Shown here: piece after piece, positions 1 through 8,143 of the stretch | How positions within the stretch are numbered: the stretch's first letter is position 1 | Layout of the letters: the number at the start of each line of letters is the position of its first letter | Program-made: the position numbers and the translations under genes | Notes under the pieces: model-generated | Database searches by the model: none | What the model was told of the DNA's origin: nothing | What the model saw: only the letters and a program-made list of their open reading frames with translations | Assembly: GCF_000764655.1 (NCBI RefSeq) | Contig: NZ_JRGL01000007.1 | Span: forward strand, 124,001 to 188,000 | DNA: 64,000 nt | Source: Aeromonas aquatica | GTDB lineage: Bacteria; Pseudomonadota; Gammaproteobacteria; Enterobacterales; Aeromonadaceae | Direction of reading: 5' to 3'

Positions 1-57
1 ACTTGGGTCACAGGATGGCATAACTGACTGACCACAGCGACCCGCTCAGGATATTCC

Positions 58-1269
58 ATGCCGTACAGCTATCTCTCACATCTGCGCTGCAGCAAGACAG
101 GCGAGATCCATGATGCCGATCAGCCCCAGCAACTGAGCCGGGTCGGGGCACCGCTGCTTGCCAGCTACGATCTCGAGGCCCTGAAACAGGTCTGGCGGCC
201 GGCCGATCTGCTGGGGCGCCCCGCCACCCTGTGGCGCTATCACGAGCTGCTGCCGGTGCGCGATCCCGCCCAGGTGGTCACCCTGGGAGAGGGCTTCACC
301 CCGCTGTTGCCCCTGCCGACGCTGGGCAAGCAGATAGGTATCCCGGATCTCTGGATGAAGGATGAGAGCATCATCCCCACCGGCTCCTTCAAGGCCCGTG
401 GCGCCGCGGTCGGCGTGTCCCGAGCCCGCGAGCTCGGCGTCACTCACTTCGCCATGCCCACCAACGGCAATGCCGGCGCGGCATGGGCGCTCTACGGTGC
501 TCGCGCCGGACTGCGCAGCACCATCGTCATGCCCCAGGCGGCACCCGCCATCACCCGGTTGGAGACCTCCCTGGCCGGTACCCGCCTCTATCTGGTGGAC
601 GGCCTCATCAGCGATGCCGGCCGTCAGGTGGCCCAGGCGGTGGCGGAGCAGTCTCTGTTCGACGCCTCCACCCTGAAGGAGCCTTACCGCATCGAGGGCA
701 AGAAGACCATGGGGCTGGAAATCGCCGAGCAGCTTGGCTGGACCCTGCCGGACGTGATCCTCTACCCCACCGGCGGCGGGGTCGGTCTCATCGGCATCTA
801 CAAGGCGCTGCGGGAATTGCAGGAGCTCGGTTGGATAAAAGGGGAGCTGCCCCGACTGGTGGCGGTGCAGGCGAGCGGCTGCGCCCCCATAGTGCAGGCC
901 TGGCAGCAGGGAGCCAGCGAGTCGACGTTCTGGCCGGACTCCCAGACCCTGGCCTTTGGTATCAATGTGCCCAAGGCGCTGGGGGACTTTCTGGTGCTCG
1001 ACGCCCTCTACAGCACCAACGGCTATGCCATCGCCGTGGACGACAGGGCCATCCAGGCGGAGATCCGCCAGCTCGCCTCCCGTGAGGGCAGCTTCGTCTG
1101 CCCGGAGGGAGCCGCCGCCTTCGCCGCCGCCCGCCAATTACGGGAAGCGGGCTGGATCAAGGAGCACGAGCGGGTGGTGGTGCTCAACACCGGCGCCGGC
1201 ATCAAGTATCCGGACGCCATCACTGTGCTGCCTCAGCGGCTGCGCCGTGACGGGAGGATCCCCGCATGA
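58..1269 (+). CDS. Threonine synthase-like PLP enzyme (fold type II)
   Basis: 403-residue PLP-dependent enzyme of the threonine synthase / threonine dehydratase fold. Residues 104-118 hold the PLP-lysine motif (SFKARGA, Lys112), and a glycine-rich phosphate-binding loop (PTGGGVG) lies near residue 240. The N-terminus has the HLRCSKTGE segment typical of the shorter archaeal-type threonine synthases. An AGGAT ribosome site lies just before the ATG. The stop overlaps the start of the first ABC permease by 4 bases, so it is the first gene of a five-gene operon. Classic threonine synthase would act on O-phosphohomoserine, but its place at the head of an amino-acid importer operon suggests it may process the imported amino acid instead. 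Family assignment is firm; the substrate is not determined. Confidence 0.85.
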   Translation: MPYSYLSHLRCSKTGEIHDADQPQQLSRVGAPLLASYDLEALKQVWRPADLLGRPATLWRYHELLPVRDPAQVVTLGEGFTPLLPLPTLGKQIGIPDLWMKDESIIPTGSFKARGAAVGVSRARELGVTHFAMPTNGNAGAAWALYGARAGLRSTIVMPQAAPAITRLETSLAGTRLYLVDGLISDAGRQVAQAVAEQSLFDASTLKEPYRIEGKKTMGLEIAEQLGWTLPDVILYPTGGGVGLIGIYKALRELQELGWIKGELPRLVAVQASGCAPIVQAWQQGASESTFWPDSQTLAFGINVPKALGDFLVLDALYSTNGYAIAVDDRAIQAEIRQLASREGSFVCPEGAAAFAAARQLREAGWIKEHERVVVLNTGAGIKYPDAITVLPQRLRRDGRIPA

Positions 1270-1931
1270 CCTTCGACTGGGCCTTCATCCTCTCCACCCT
1301 GCCCGCCTTCGGCAAGTCGGTCTGGGTCACCTTGCAGCTTGGCACCATCGTGATCCTCACCTCCCTCGTGGTGGCCCTGCTCAATGTGACGCTGCTCGGG
1401 CTGCACAAGCCAGCGCTCAGTGCCCTGGTGCGCGGCTATGTGGAGCTGGCCCGCAACACGCCGCTGCTGATCCAGCTGTTCTTCCTCTACTTCGGGCTGC
1501 CGGCGCTGGGGCTGTCCCTGTCGGGCTTTGCCACTGCGGTGATCGCCATGACCTTCCTCGGCGGCGGCTACCTGACAGAGGCGCTGCGGGCCGGGGTGCA
1601 AGCTGTGCCCCACAGCCAACTGGAGGCGGGCCAGGCCATCGGCCTCTCCCGCTGGCAACTGCTGCGCCACGTGCAGTTGCCTCAGGCCTGGCTCGCCAGC
1701 CTGCCGGCGCTGTTTGCAAACTTCATCTTCCTGCTGAAAGAGACGACCGTGGCCTCCGCGGTGGCGGTGCCGGAGCTGCTCTACACCACCAAGAACTACA
1801 TCGCCCTCTACTACAAGACCTACGAGATGCTGGCGATGCTGACCCTGATGTGCGTGCTGATCTTCCTGCCGCTGTCCCTCGCCCTGCGAGCGCTGGAGAG
1901 GAGGCTGCAACATGGTCAGTTCGGTTACTGA
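1266..1931 (+). CDS. Amino-acid ABC transporter permease (first)
   Basis: 221-residue inner-membrane permease of the polar amino-acid uptake (HisM/GlnP) family. It has several hydrophobic helices and the EAA loop region (EALRAGVQAVPHSQLEAGQA) near residues 101-120 that docks on the ATPase. The ATG overlaps the preceding stop (ATGA). The 3' end is unusual: its last 20-odd codons, together with the start of the second permease, are repeated twice more downstream in degenerate form. It is expected to pair with the second permease to form the channel. Confidence 0.93.
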   Translation: MTFDWAFILSTLPAFGKSVWVTLQLGTIVILTSLVVALLNVTLLGLHKPALSALVRGYVELARNTPLLIQLFFLYFGLPALGLSLSGFATAVIAMTFLGGGYLTEALRAGVQAVPHSQLEAGQAIGLSRWQLLRHVQLPQAWLASLPALFANFIFLLKETTVASAVAVPELLYTTKNYIALYYKTYEMLAMLTLMCVLIFLPLSLALRALERRLQHGQFGY

Positions 1932-2043
1932 GTCGCGGATGCAGGCGCGGATCCCGATATGGACACTGATCTTTCTGCCGTTGCCATCGTCCACCCTGCA
2001 CGCATGGGAAAGGAGGGTTCAATATGGTCAGTTCGGTCACTGA
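1912..2043 (+). CDS. Junction mini-ORF 1 (43 aa, chimeric head/tail copy)
   Basis: An open 43-codon frame inside the triplicated junction. It begins with MVSSVTES, a diverged copy of the head of the second permease, and ends with ERRVQYGQFGH, a diverged copy of the tail of the first. Its ATG lies 20 bp before the end of the first permease and its stop lies 20 bp after the next ATG, so it would be translated by coupling. Whether the peptide is made is unknown. It could be a relic of tandem duplication that stays open by chance. Confidence 0.35.
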   Translation: MVSSVTESRMQARIPIWTLIFLPLPSSTLHAWERRVQYGQFGH

Positions 2044-2155
2044 GTCGCTGATGCAGTCACGGCTCCCTATGTGGGCACGGATCATTCGACCGCTGCCGTC
2101 ACCCACACTGCGCACATTGGAAGGGAGGGATGAGCATGGCCACTCCGGTTTCTGA
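2024..2155 (+). CDS. Junction mini-ORF 2 (43 aa, chimeric head/tail copy)
   Basis: Second open 43-codon frame of the same design (starts MVSSVTESLMQ). The GGAAAGGAGGG ribosome site lies upstream. Its start overlaps mini-ORF 1 by 20 bp and its end overlaps the second permease start at 2136 by 20 bp. The tail part is more diverged than in mini-ORF 1. Same caveats as mini-ORF 1. Confidence 0.35.
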   Translation: MVSSVTESLMQSRLPMWARIIRPLPSPTLRTLEGRDEHGHSGF

Positions 2156-2798
2156 GTTGCTGAGTCAGGCGCTGCCCCTACTGGCAATTGGCGCGGGCCA
2201 GACCCTCGCCATCTCCCTGCTCGCCATCCTGTTCGCCACCCTGGGCGGCGTCGCTTACGGCGTGCTGGCGCAGCAAGGGGGCAAACTGACCCAGGGTGTA
2301 TTGCGGCTGTATCTCGAGCTGTTTCGGGTGGTGCCGGTGCTGGTGTGGCTCTATCTATTCTTCTTCGGGCTGCCCATCGTCTTCGGCCTCGACATCCCGG
2401 CCTTCTGGTGCGCCGTGCTGGTGCTCTCTCTGTGGGGGGCGAGCGAGGTGGGGGAAGTGGTGCGCGGCGGCCTGGGATCCCTGGCCCGTGGTCAGCAGGA
2501 GGCCGGGCTGGCCCTGGGCCTCTCCCGCTGGCACCTCTATCGTCACGTGTTGCTGCCCCAGGCACTGCAACGGCTGACGCCGCCGACCATCAACATTCAC
2601 ACCCGCATCATCAAGACCAGCTCCCTGGCGGTGCTGATCGGGGTGGTGGAGGTGATCAAGGTGGGCCAGCAGATCATAGAGCGCACCTATGCCTCGCTGC
2701 TTATCTACGGCCTGTTGTTCCTGTTCTTCTTTTTGGTCTGCTATCCGCTCTCGCTCGCCTCGCGCCGGCTCGAGCAAAAATGGGGTAATGCGGTATGA
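2136..2798 (+). CDS. Amino-acid ABC transporter permease (second)
   Basis: 220-residue permease of the HisQ/GlnP family, with multiple membrane helices and the EAA-type loop (VVRGGLGSLARGQQEAG). An ATG at 2130 is also possible, but it directly abuts the AAGGGAGGG ribosome site. The ATG at 2136 has proper spacing and matches the ATGs of the upstream repeats, so I prefer it. The stop overlaps the ATPase start by 4 bases. Together with the first permease it should form the heterodimeric channel. Confidence 0.92.
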   Translation: MATPVSELLSQALPLLAIGAGQTLAISLLAILFATLGGVAYGVLAQQGGKLTQGVLRLYLELFRVVPVLVWLYLFFFGLPIVFGLDIPAFWCAVLVLSLWGASEVGEVVRGGLGSLARGQQEAGLALGLSRWHLYRHVLLPQALQRLTPPTINIHTRIIKTSSLAVLIGVVEVIKVGQQIIERTYASLLIYGLLFLFFFLVCYPLSLASRRLEQKWGNAV

Positions 2799-3556
2799 CA
2801 CCTCTGCTTGAACTCAATGCTGTCAGCAAACAATTCGGCCAAAACCGGGTACTGGACGAGGTCAGCCTCAAGGTACAGGCCGGCGAGGTGATCGTCATCC
2901 TGGGGCCGAGCGGCTGCGGCAAGAGCACCCTGCTGCGCACCCTCAACGGGCTCGAGCCCATTCAAGGCGGCGAGATCCGCTTCGATGGCCAGCCCCTCGA
3001 TGCAGATACCGACTGGCAGCGGCTGCGCCAGCGCATCGGCATGGTGTTCCAGAGCTATCACCTCTTCCCCAACCTGAGGGTGCTGGAGAACGTGCTGCTC
3101 GGCCCCCTCCAGGTGCAAAAGCGGGAGCGGCAGGAGGCCCTGCAGCAGGCGGAACAGCTGTTGACCCGGGTGGGCCTCTGGGAGAAGCGCCACGCCTATC
3201 CGCGCGAGCTCTCCGGCGGCCAGCAGCAACGCATCGCCATAGTGCGGGCCCTGTGCATGAATCCCCAGGTGATGCTGTTTGACGAGGTCACCGCCGCCCT
3301 GGATCCCGAGATGGTGCAGGAGGTGTTGGAGGTGATCCGCGATCTCGCCGGCAGCGGCATGACCCTGTTCATCGTCACCCACGAGCTGGCCTTCGCTCGG
3401 GCGGTGGCGGATCGCATCCTCTTCATGGAGGAGGGCCAGATCCTGGAGCAGGCTCCTCCCCGCCAGTTCTTCGACAACCCAAGGAGCCCGCGTGCGCGCC
3501 AGTTCCTCGCCAAGTTTTCTTATACAACTGTCATCAAACGAAAGGAGTCAGCATGA
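2795..3556 (+). CDS. Amino-acid ABC transporter ATP-binding protein
   Basis: 253-residue ATPase of the GlnQ/HisP family. The Walker A motif GPSGCGKST is near residue 37, the Q-loop FQSYHLFPN near 85, the signature LSGGQQQR near 138, Walker B VMLFDEVTAALD near 160, and the switch histidine in IVTHE near 197. The order and length are typical of the family. The gene overlaps both neighbours by four bases (ATGA), which implies translational coupling of the importer genes. Confidence 0.96.
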   Translation: MTPLLELNAVSKQFGQNRVLDEVSLKVQAGEVIVILGPSGCGKSTLLRTLNGLEPIQGGEIRFDGQPLDADTDWQRLRQRIGMVFQSYHLFPNLRVLENVLLGPLQVQKRERQEALQQAEQLLTRVGLWEKRHAYPRELSGGQQQRIAIVRALCMNPQVMLFDEVTAALDPEMVQEVLEVIRDLAGSGMTLFIVTHELAFARAVADRILFMEEGQILEQAPPRQFFDNPRSPRARQFLAKFSYTTVIKRKESA

Positions 3557-4389
3557 AAATAATCACTTCGGTTCTGTTCAGTGCACTGATAGGCCTGGGT
3601 ATCGCCAGCGGCGCCGCCCAGGCGGAGGACGGTTCCCTCGCCAAGATCAAGGCCCGCGACAAGCTCATCGTCGGCGTCTTCACCGACAAGCCCCCCTTCG
3701 GCTATGTGGACGAGAAGGGCAACTACGTCGGCTTTGACACCGATCTGGGTCGCCGTTTCGCCAAGGACCTGCTGGGGGACGAGAACAAGGTCGAGTTCGT
3801 GGCGGTGGAACCCGCCAGCCGCATCCCCTTCCTGCAGAGCGACAAGGTGGATCTCATCCTCGCCAACATGACGGTGACCCCGGAGCGGCGCGAGGTGGTG
3901 GACTTCACCAACCCGAACCTGCGAGTGGCGGTACAGGTGCTGGTGCCGGAAGGCAGCGACGCCAAGAAGCTCGACGATCTGGCCGGCAAGCGGCTTATCG
4001 TCACCACCGGCACCACGGCGGACATCTGGCTGACCCGCAATCACCCGGACTGGAAGCTGCTCAAGTTCGAGAAGAACTCTGAATCCCTGCAGGCCCTGGC
4101 CCAGGGCCGTGGCGATGCCTATGCCCAGGACAACCTGGTGCTGTTCAGCTGGGCCAAGGAGAATCCGGGCTATCGCGTGCTGCCCCAGAAGCTGGGCTCG
4201 GAAGATCCGATCGCGCCGGCGGTGAAGAAGGGCAATATCGAGCTGCGTGACTGGGTCAACGACCGTCTCGCCAAGCTGGGGGAAGAGAAATACCTGCTCA
4301 AGCTCTACGACCAGTATGTGCGCGACAAGTTGAGCGCCGACACCAATCCCAACGACGTGATAGTGGAAGGAGGCAAATGGCAGGGTTGA
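3553..4389 (+). CDS. Amino-acid ABC transporter periplasmic binding protein
   Basis: 278-residue periplasmic solute-binding protein (SBP family 3). The N-terminus MKIITSVLFSALIGLGIASG followed by AAQA is a clear signal peptide, cut about residue 24. The mature part contains the GYDVD-like signature region (VGFDTDLGRRFAKDL) and a DLILANMTVTPER segment typical of glutamine/glutamate/cystine binders. It is the last gene of the operon and is followed by a strong terminator. The ligand cannot be read from sequence; an acidic or polar amino acid is likely. Confidence 0.93.
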   Translation: MKIITSVLFSALIGLGIASGAAQAEDGSLAKIKARDKLIVGVFTDKPPFGYVDEKGNYVGFDTDLGRRFAKDLLGDENKVEFVAVEPASRIPFLQSDKVDLILANMTVTPERREVVDFTNPNLRVAVQVLVPEGSDAKKLDDLAGKRLIVTTGTTADIWLTRNHPDWKLLKFEKNSESLQALAQGRGDAYAQDNLVLFSWAKENPGYRVLPQKLGSEDPIAPAVKKGNIELRDWVNDRLAKLGEEKYLLKLYDQYVRDKLSADTNPNDVIVEGGKWQG

Positions 4390-4477
4390 GCCCCGCCACC
4401 CCGAGGAAGTGCTGAGTGTGTGAAGTCTGTGATCCTTTGGTTCCGTTGGTCCGCCAGCCGCGAGGTTTGGCTTTACA

Positions 4478-4509
4478 GGCGTCCCCTGCATGGGGGGCGC
4501 CTTTTTTTT
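4478..4509 (+). terminator. Rho-independent terminator of the ABC importer operon
   Basis: GGCGTCCCC / GGGGGGCGCC stem with a short loop, followed by eight T. It ends transcription of the preceding operon about 90 bp after the binding-protein gene. Confidence 0.88.
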
Positions 4510-4617
4510 ACTTGTCGGAACAGGGGCAAGTCGCCGTACTCGCGCTGTGAGCCAGCTCCCCCTGTCCGCCCGGCGCCTGTGCCATCCTGACAGGGACAGC
4601 AACGAGAGGAGAACCCC

Positions 4618-5868
4618 ATGTGGATCGAGGCGGAACCCGTCTACGGCGCCCTGGTGTCACTGGCCATCGGGCTCATCATAGGGCTGGAGCGCGGTTGGCA
4701 GGTACGCCAGCTGGGGGACAACCAGCGCATCGCCGGGATGCGGACCTATGGCCTCATCGGCCTGCTCGGCGGCGTCTGCGCCCTGCTGCTGCCGGGCCTG
4801 GGCCCCTGGCTGCCGCTGCTCGGCCTGCTGGCGGTGGTGGCAGGCTGCGGCCTCTCGGTCTGGCTGGCCCAGCGCTGGCAAGGGGAATTTGGCCTCACCA
4901 GCTCGGTGGCCATGGTGCTCACCTATCTGCTGGGGCTGATGTCGGTGCTGCAAAGCCCGCGCGAGGCGGTGGCCTGCGCCGTGCTGGCCGCCCTGCTGAT
5001 GGGGCTCAAGGGCAAGATCCAGCAGGGTATGCTGTTTTTAAGCGAGACCGAGTTTCACGCCACCCTGCGCTTCCTGCTCATCTCCCTGGTGCTGCTGCCC
5101 GTGCTCCCCGACGTCGAGATGGGCCCCCTCAATGCCTTCAACCCCTTCAAGATCTGGCTGATGGTGGTGGTGATCGCCGGCATCTCCTTCTCGGGCCACT
5201 TCGCGGTGCGCCTGCTCGGCACCCGCTCCGGGCTGGTGCTCACCAGCATGCTGGCGGGGTTCGCCTCCTCCACCGCTCTCACCCTGCAGTTTGCTCGCCT
5301 CAACAAGGCGCAGCCCGGGCTGGAGCGGCTGCTGGCCACCGGCATACTGCTGGCGGGGGCCACCATGTGGCTGCGCTTGCTGGTGCTGGTGCTGCTGATC
5401 CACAACGAGCTGGCGCTCCGCCTCGCCCTCCCCCTGCTGCTGCTGGCCGCCACCGTCTACGGCTTCGCCTTCTGGTTCTGGCGCCAGCGCGAGGAGATGA
5501 GCGACAACCCGGTGCAGCCGGAAACCAGCAATCCGCTGGATCTCGCGACCGCCATCAAGTTCGGCCTGCTGCTGGCGCTGATCGGCTTCATGGCCACACT
5601 GCTGCAGAGCAGGGTGGGCGACTCCGGGGTCTACCTGCTCGCGCTGGTCTCCGGCATCACCGACGTAGACGCCATCACGCTCTCCCTCTCCCAGCTCGCC
5701 CACAAGGATCTGGCGCTGGAGGTGGCGGCTAGAGGCATCCTGCTGGCCGGCCTGGTCAACTCCCTGGTGAAGGGGCTGCTGGCCCTGGTGATAGGAGGGC
5801 GCCGGCTGGGGATGCGGGTCATGCTGCCCTACTTGGTCTCGGCGCTGCTGATCCTGCCCCTGCTCTGA
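4618..5868 (+). CDS. MgtC/SapB and DUF4010 family membrane protein
   Basis: 416-residue, very hydrophobic inner-membrane protein. The N-terminal ~140 residues match the MgtC/SapB pattern (AIGLIIGLERGWQ, then RTYGLIGLLGG). The C-terminal half carries the DUF4010 pattern of further helices (e.g. GFASSTALTLQFAR and SGITDVDAITLSLSQLA). At least ten membrane segments are visible. A GAGAGGAGAA ribosome site precedes the ATG. It is a single gene flanked by a terminator upstream. The function of this subgroup is unknown; a link to divalent cation handling is only by analogy with MgtC. Confidence 0.85.
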   Translation: MWIEAEPVYGALVSLAIGLIIGLERGWQVRQLGDNQRIAGMRTYGLIGLLGGVCALLLPGLGPWLPLLGLLAVVAGCGLSVWLAQRWQGEFGLTSSVAMVLTYLLGLMSVLQSPREAVACAVLAALLMGLKGKIQQGMLFLSETEFHATLRFLLISLVLLPVLPDVEMGPLNAFNPFKIWLMVVVIAGISFSGHFAVRLLGTRSGLVLTSMLAGFASSTALTLQFARLNKAQPGLERLLATGILLAGATMWLRLLVLVLLIHNELALRLALPLLLLAATVYGFAFWFWRQREEMSDNPVQPETSNPLDLATAIKFGLLLALIGFMATLLQSRVGDSGVYLLALVSGITDVDAITLSLSQLAHKDLALEVAARGILLAGLVNSLVKGLLALVIGGRRLGMRVMLPYLVSALLILPLL

Positions 5869-5952
5869 GCGGCCAAACCTGGCCAAGGGCTCCTGACGGA
5901 CCCCGCCAACAGGGGTATACTGGCGCCTCTTGGCACAGGAGGAGAGACGAGC

Positions 5953-6543
5953 ATGGCAAGCGATTGGGACAAGGTACTGGCGGGCGGCGCCCTGGACAGC
6001 CAGAGCGAGGAGATAGCGAACGACCGCATTCGCGGCCAGGCCCTGCTGGCCAGCCTCAACGCCACCCCGGCGGGGGATCATGAGACGCGCCAGCGCCTGT
6101 GCGGCGAGCTGTTCGGCCAGTGCCCGAGCTCCTGCTGGATAAGCTCCCCCTTCATCTGCGAGTTCGGCCGCAACATCCATCTGGGCGAGAAGACCTTCTT
6201 CAACTTCAACGTCACCATACTGGACGTCGGCGAAGTGCACATCGGCAACAACGTGCTGCTGGCCCCGAACGTGCAGATCTACACCGCCACCCACAGCATG
6301 AACCACCTGGAACGCCGCAACTGGACCGCCTACAACAAGCCGGTCCACATCGGCGATGACTGCTGGATCGGGGGCGGCGCCATCATCTGCCCCGGCGTCA
6401 CCATAGGGCCACGCTCCATCATAGGGGCCGGCGCCGTGGTGACCCGCGACATTCCCGCGGATTCGCTGGCCGTGGGCAACCCGGCCAAGGTCATCCGCAC
6501 CCTCAACCCGGATGAGCCCCGGGATCCGGCGCTCGTCTCATGA
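5953..6543 (+). CDS. Maltose/galactoside O-acetyltransferase-like protein
   Basis: 196-residue acetyl-CoA-dependent sugar O-acetyltransferase. The N-terminal cap (residues 1-60) is followed by a left-handed beta-helix of hexapeptide repeats, and the catalytic-loop histidine is in ATHSMNHLERR near 117. C-terminal hexapeptides (VHIGDDCWIGGGAIICPGVT) and the GNPAKVIR ending are typical of Maa/NodL/LacA. It overlaps the next gene by four bases. The natural acceptor sugar is not predictable. Confidence 0.9.
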   Translation: MASDWDKVLAGGALDSQSEEIANDRIRGQALLASLNATPAGDHETRQRLCGELFGQCPSSCWISSPFICEFGRNIHLGEKTFFNFNVTILDVGEVHIGNNVLLAPNVQIYTATHSMNHLERRNWTAYNKPVHIGDDCWIGGGAIICPGVTIGPRSIIGAGAVVTRDIPADSLAVGNPAKVIRTLNPDEPRDPALVS

Positions 6544-6881
6544 TCTGGCTCGCCCTGCTGCCCCTGATCTGGACCGGCTGGCTCGGCATTCAGGACGCCA
6601 ACTGGTGGCCGCTGGCCCTGGTCACCACCATGAGCCTGCTCACCGCGCTCGCCTACGCCCACGACAAGCGCCAGGCCATCCGTGGCGGCTGGCGCATCCC
6701 GGAATCCCGCCTGCACCTGCTGGAGCTGCTCGGCGGCTGGCCCGGCGCCCTGATCGCCCGCCACTGGCTGCGCCACAAGACCCAGAAGGGAAGTTATCGG
6801 CTGGTGTTCTGGTTTATCGTGCTGCTGCACCTGACCCTGTGGGGGCTCTGGGTCGGCCGGCCGCTCTGGCAGGGAGGCTGA
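6540..6881 (+). CDS. DUF1294 family small membrane protein
   Basis: 113-residue protein with three hydrophobic segments. The conserved DUF1294 block YAHDKRQAIRGGWRIPE - LHLLELLGGWPGALIARH - RHKTQKGSYR lies at residues 38-90. It starts inside the stop of the acetyltransferase gene, so the two are co-translated. The function of the family is unknown. Confidence 0.85.
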   Translation: MIWLALLPLIWTGWLGIQDANWWPLALVTTMSLLTALAYAHDKRQAIRGGWRIPESRLHLLELLGGWPGALIARHWLRHKTQKGSYRLVFWFIVLLHLTLWGLWVGRPLWQGG

Positions 6882-7042
6882 AGGCTCATCTTCCCCTTAT
6901 GGCTCTCCTTGGGATAGCTCTGCTTGGGGCAGAACAGTGCAGGCCAATATGACCACCGTTTTTCCCTTCCCTTCTGGCGGGAGAAGGGCCGAGAATGAGG
7001 GTGATTACTCAGTCACGCACTCGTGAACGAAAGGAGTCCGTT

Positions 7043-7255
7043 ATGACCATGTGGACAGGCATAGTCCTGATCGTCTTTATCAGCGTGCTGTTTGGCTACC
7101 TCGGCAAGCGCGCCCGCTACCAGCTGGGGGATGCCCGTATCACCGACCGCCTCGGCAAGCAGGACATGATCATCAAGGAGTTGCAGGATCGGGTCGCCAA
7201 CCTGGAGGCCATCGTTATCGAAGAGGAAAAGCGGCGGCCATTCAAGGAGCTTTAA
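7043..7255 (+). CDS. PspB-like small membrane protein
   Basis: 70-residue protein with one N-terminal membrane helix (residues 4-20) and a C-terminal amphipathic coiled coil (KELQDRVANLEAIV). This is the architecture of phage-shock protein B, but no other psp gene lies nearby. I chose the ATG at 7043 because AAGGAG sits seven bases upstream; a longer frame to 6995 lacks such a site. It may act in envelope stress or as a membrane scaffold, by shape only. Confidence 0.7.
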   Translation: MTMWTGIVLIVFISVLFGYLGKRARYQLGDARITDRLGKQDMIIKELQDRVANLEAIVIEEEKRRPFKEL

Positions 7256-7302
7256 GCCTCAGGAGCTGACGACACGGCGCCAGCAGGCAGCGAAATATTT
7301 CG

Positions 7303-7334
7303 TTTAAACGGCAACCAACAGGTTGCCGTTTCGC
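7303..7334 (+). terminator. Hairpin terminator after the PspB-like gene
   Basis: AAACGGCAACC / GGTTGCCGTTT stem-loop, followed by TCGC rather than a long T run. It lies between two converging genes and may work in both directions. Confidence 0.6.
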
Positions 7335-7367
7335 TATATGTAGCAGGGTTGGTGTTTATCACTGCCT

Positions 7368-7997
7368 TTAGCGGGATGGTCCACGTTGCATCGCCTCTGC
7401 CAGCGCCCCATGCCCACGTTCCTGCAAAGCATCTATGGCTCCCAGCCGGTCCCCCTCCTCCTTGTTCTGACTCAGCTTGAACTTGCCCACCAGCTGGCTG
7501 ACCGCGATCTCTATGCCCACCACGGCCTGCACCATGGCCTCGATATAGTCTCTCGGTGCATCCGCCATCTTCCAGGGCGCGGGCTCGGCAGCCTCATGGA
7601 CCCGGGTCAGGCTCGCCAGCAGGCGACGCACGAAGCGGGCATCGTCCCGCACCCGGATACGGCCGTGAGCATGGACCACCGCATAGTTCCAGGTCGGCAC
7701 CTGCTGGTGATGTGCCTGCTTGCTCGGATACCAGCTGGGGGAGACATAGCCGTCGACCGCCTTGAAGATCACCAGCACCTCGTCCCCCTCCTTCACCTCC
7801 TGCCAGAGCGGGTTGTTGCGCGCCACATGGGCGCGCAAGACGCCATGTTCCCCCTCCCCGGCATCGAACTCGAACGGCAGGTGATTGGCATCCAGCCCCT
7901 GCTCGCCATGGGTGACCAAAGCCCCCAATGGATGGGCTCGAACAAGCTGATGCAGCGCCTCGGGATCGGCGGCGGCGAAATGGGATGGCAGGTACAT
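7368..7997 (-). CDS. PaiB/FMN-binding split-barrel family protein
   Basis: 209-residue protein of the PaiB (transcriptional repressor of proteases in Bacillus) family, which has an FMN-binding split-barrel fold. The MYLPSHF start, the central YVSPSWYPSKQ motif and VPTWNYAVVHAHGR are family hallmarks. The start at 7997 has AAGGAG six bases upstream; a longer frame to 8039 does not. In proteobacteria the family is often annotated as a negative regulator, but an FMN-dependent enzyme role is equally possible. Confidence 0.88.
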   Translation of the reverse strand: MYLPSHFAAADPEALHQLVRAHPLGALVTHGEQGLDANHLPFEFDAGEGEHGVLRAHVARNNPLWQEVKEGDEVLVIFKAVDGYVSPSWYPSKQAHHQQVPTWNYAVVHAHGRIRVRDDARFVRRLLASLTRVHEAAEPAPWKMADAPRDYIEAMVQAVVGIEIAVSQLVGKFKLSQNKEEGDRLGAIDALQERGHGALAEAMQRGPSR

Positions 7998-8097
7998 GCA
8001 GACTCCTTGTGCTGTGGTGGTGCTTCCGTGCAAGGGCACCAGGCTGGATGCCCATTCTCACCCGTTCGAAGGCGACGCGCGATAGCCCAACGAGGAA

Positions 8098-8127
8098 TAA
8101 AAAAAGAGGGCCTGGGCCCTCTCTTTC
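8098..8127 (-). terminator. Terminator of the arg operon after argH
   Basis: On the minus strand AGAGAGGGC-CCAG-GCCCTCTTT is followed by a T run. It lies 17 bp after the argH stop and ends the argCBFGH transcript. Confidence 0.85.
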
Positions 8128-8143
8128 TCATCCAGGTCTGCCG

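Larger units (their letters stand above)
1859..2191 (+). repeat. Three tandem degenerate ~112 bp junction repeats between the two permeases
   Basis: Unit 1 starts at 1859, unit 2 at 1968, unit 3 at 2080. Each has a segment matching the 3' end of the first permease, then a ribosome site, an ATG (1912, 2024, 2136) and the first codons of the second permease. Successive ATGs are exactly 112 bp apart, and the matching stops (1929-1931, 2041-2043, 2153-2155) are also 112 bp apart. Unit 1 is one codon shorter in the tail part. Unit 1 supplies the real end of the first permease and unit 3 the real start of the second. Confidence 0.9.

Noticed and set aside
76-1137. Long open frames antisense to real genes (for example 76-1137, 5038-6348, 54516-56600, 59905-61251)
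   Set aside because: They lie opposite well-identified genes. GC-rich codon bias keeps such frames open, and their products are low-complexity with no recognisable domain.
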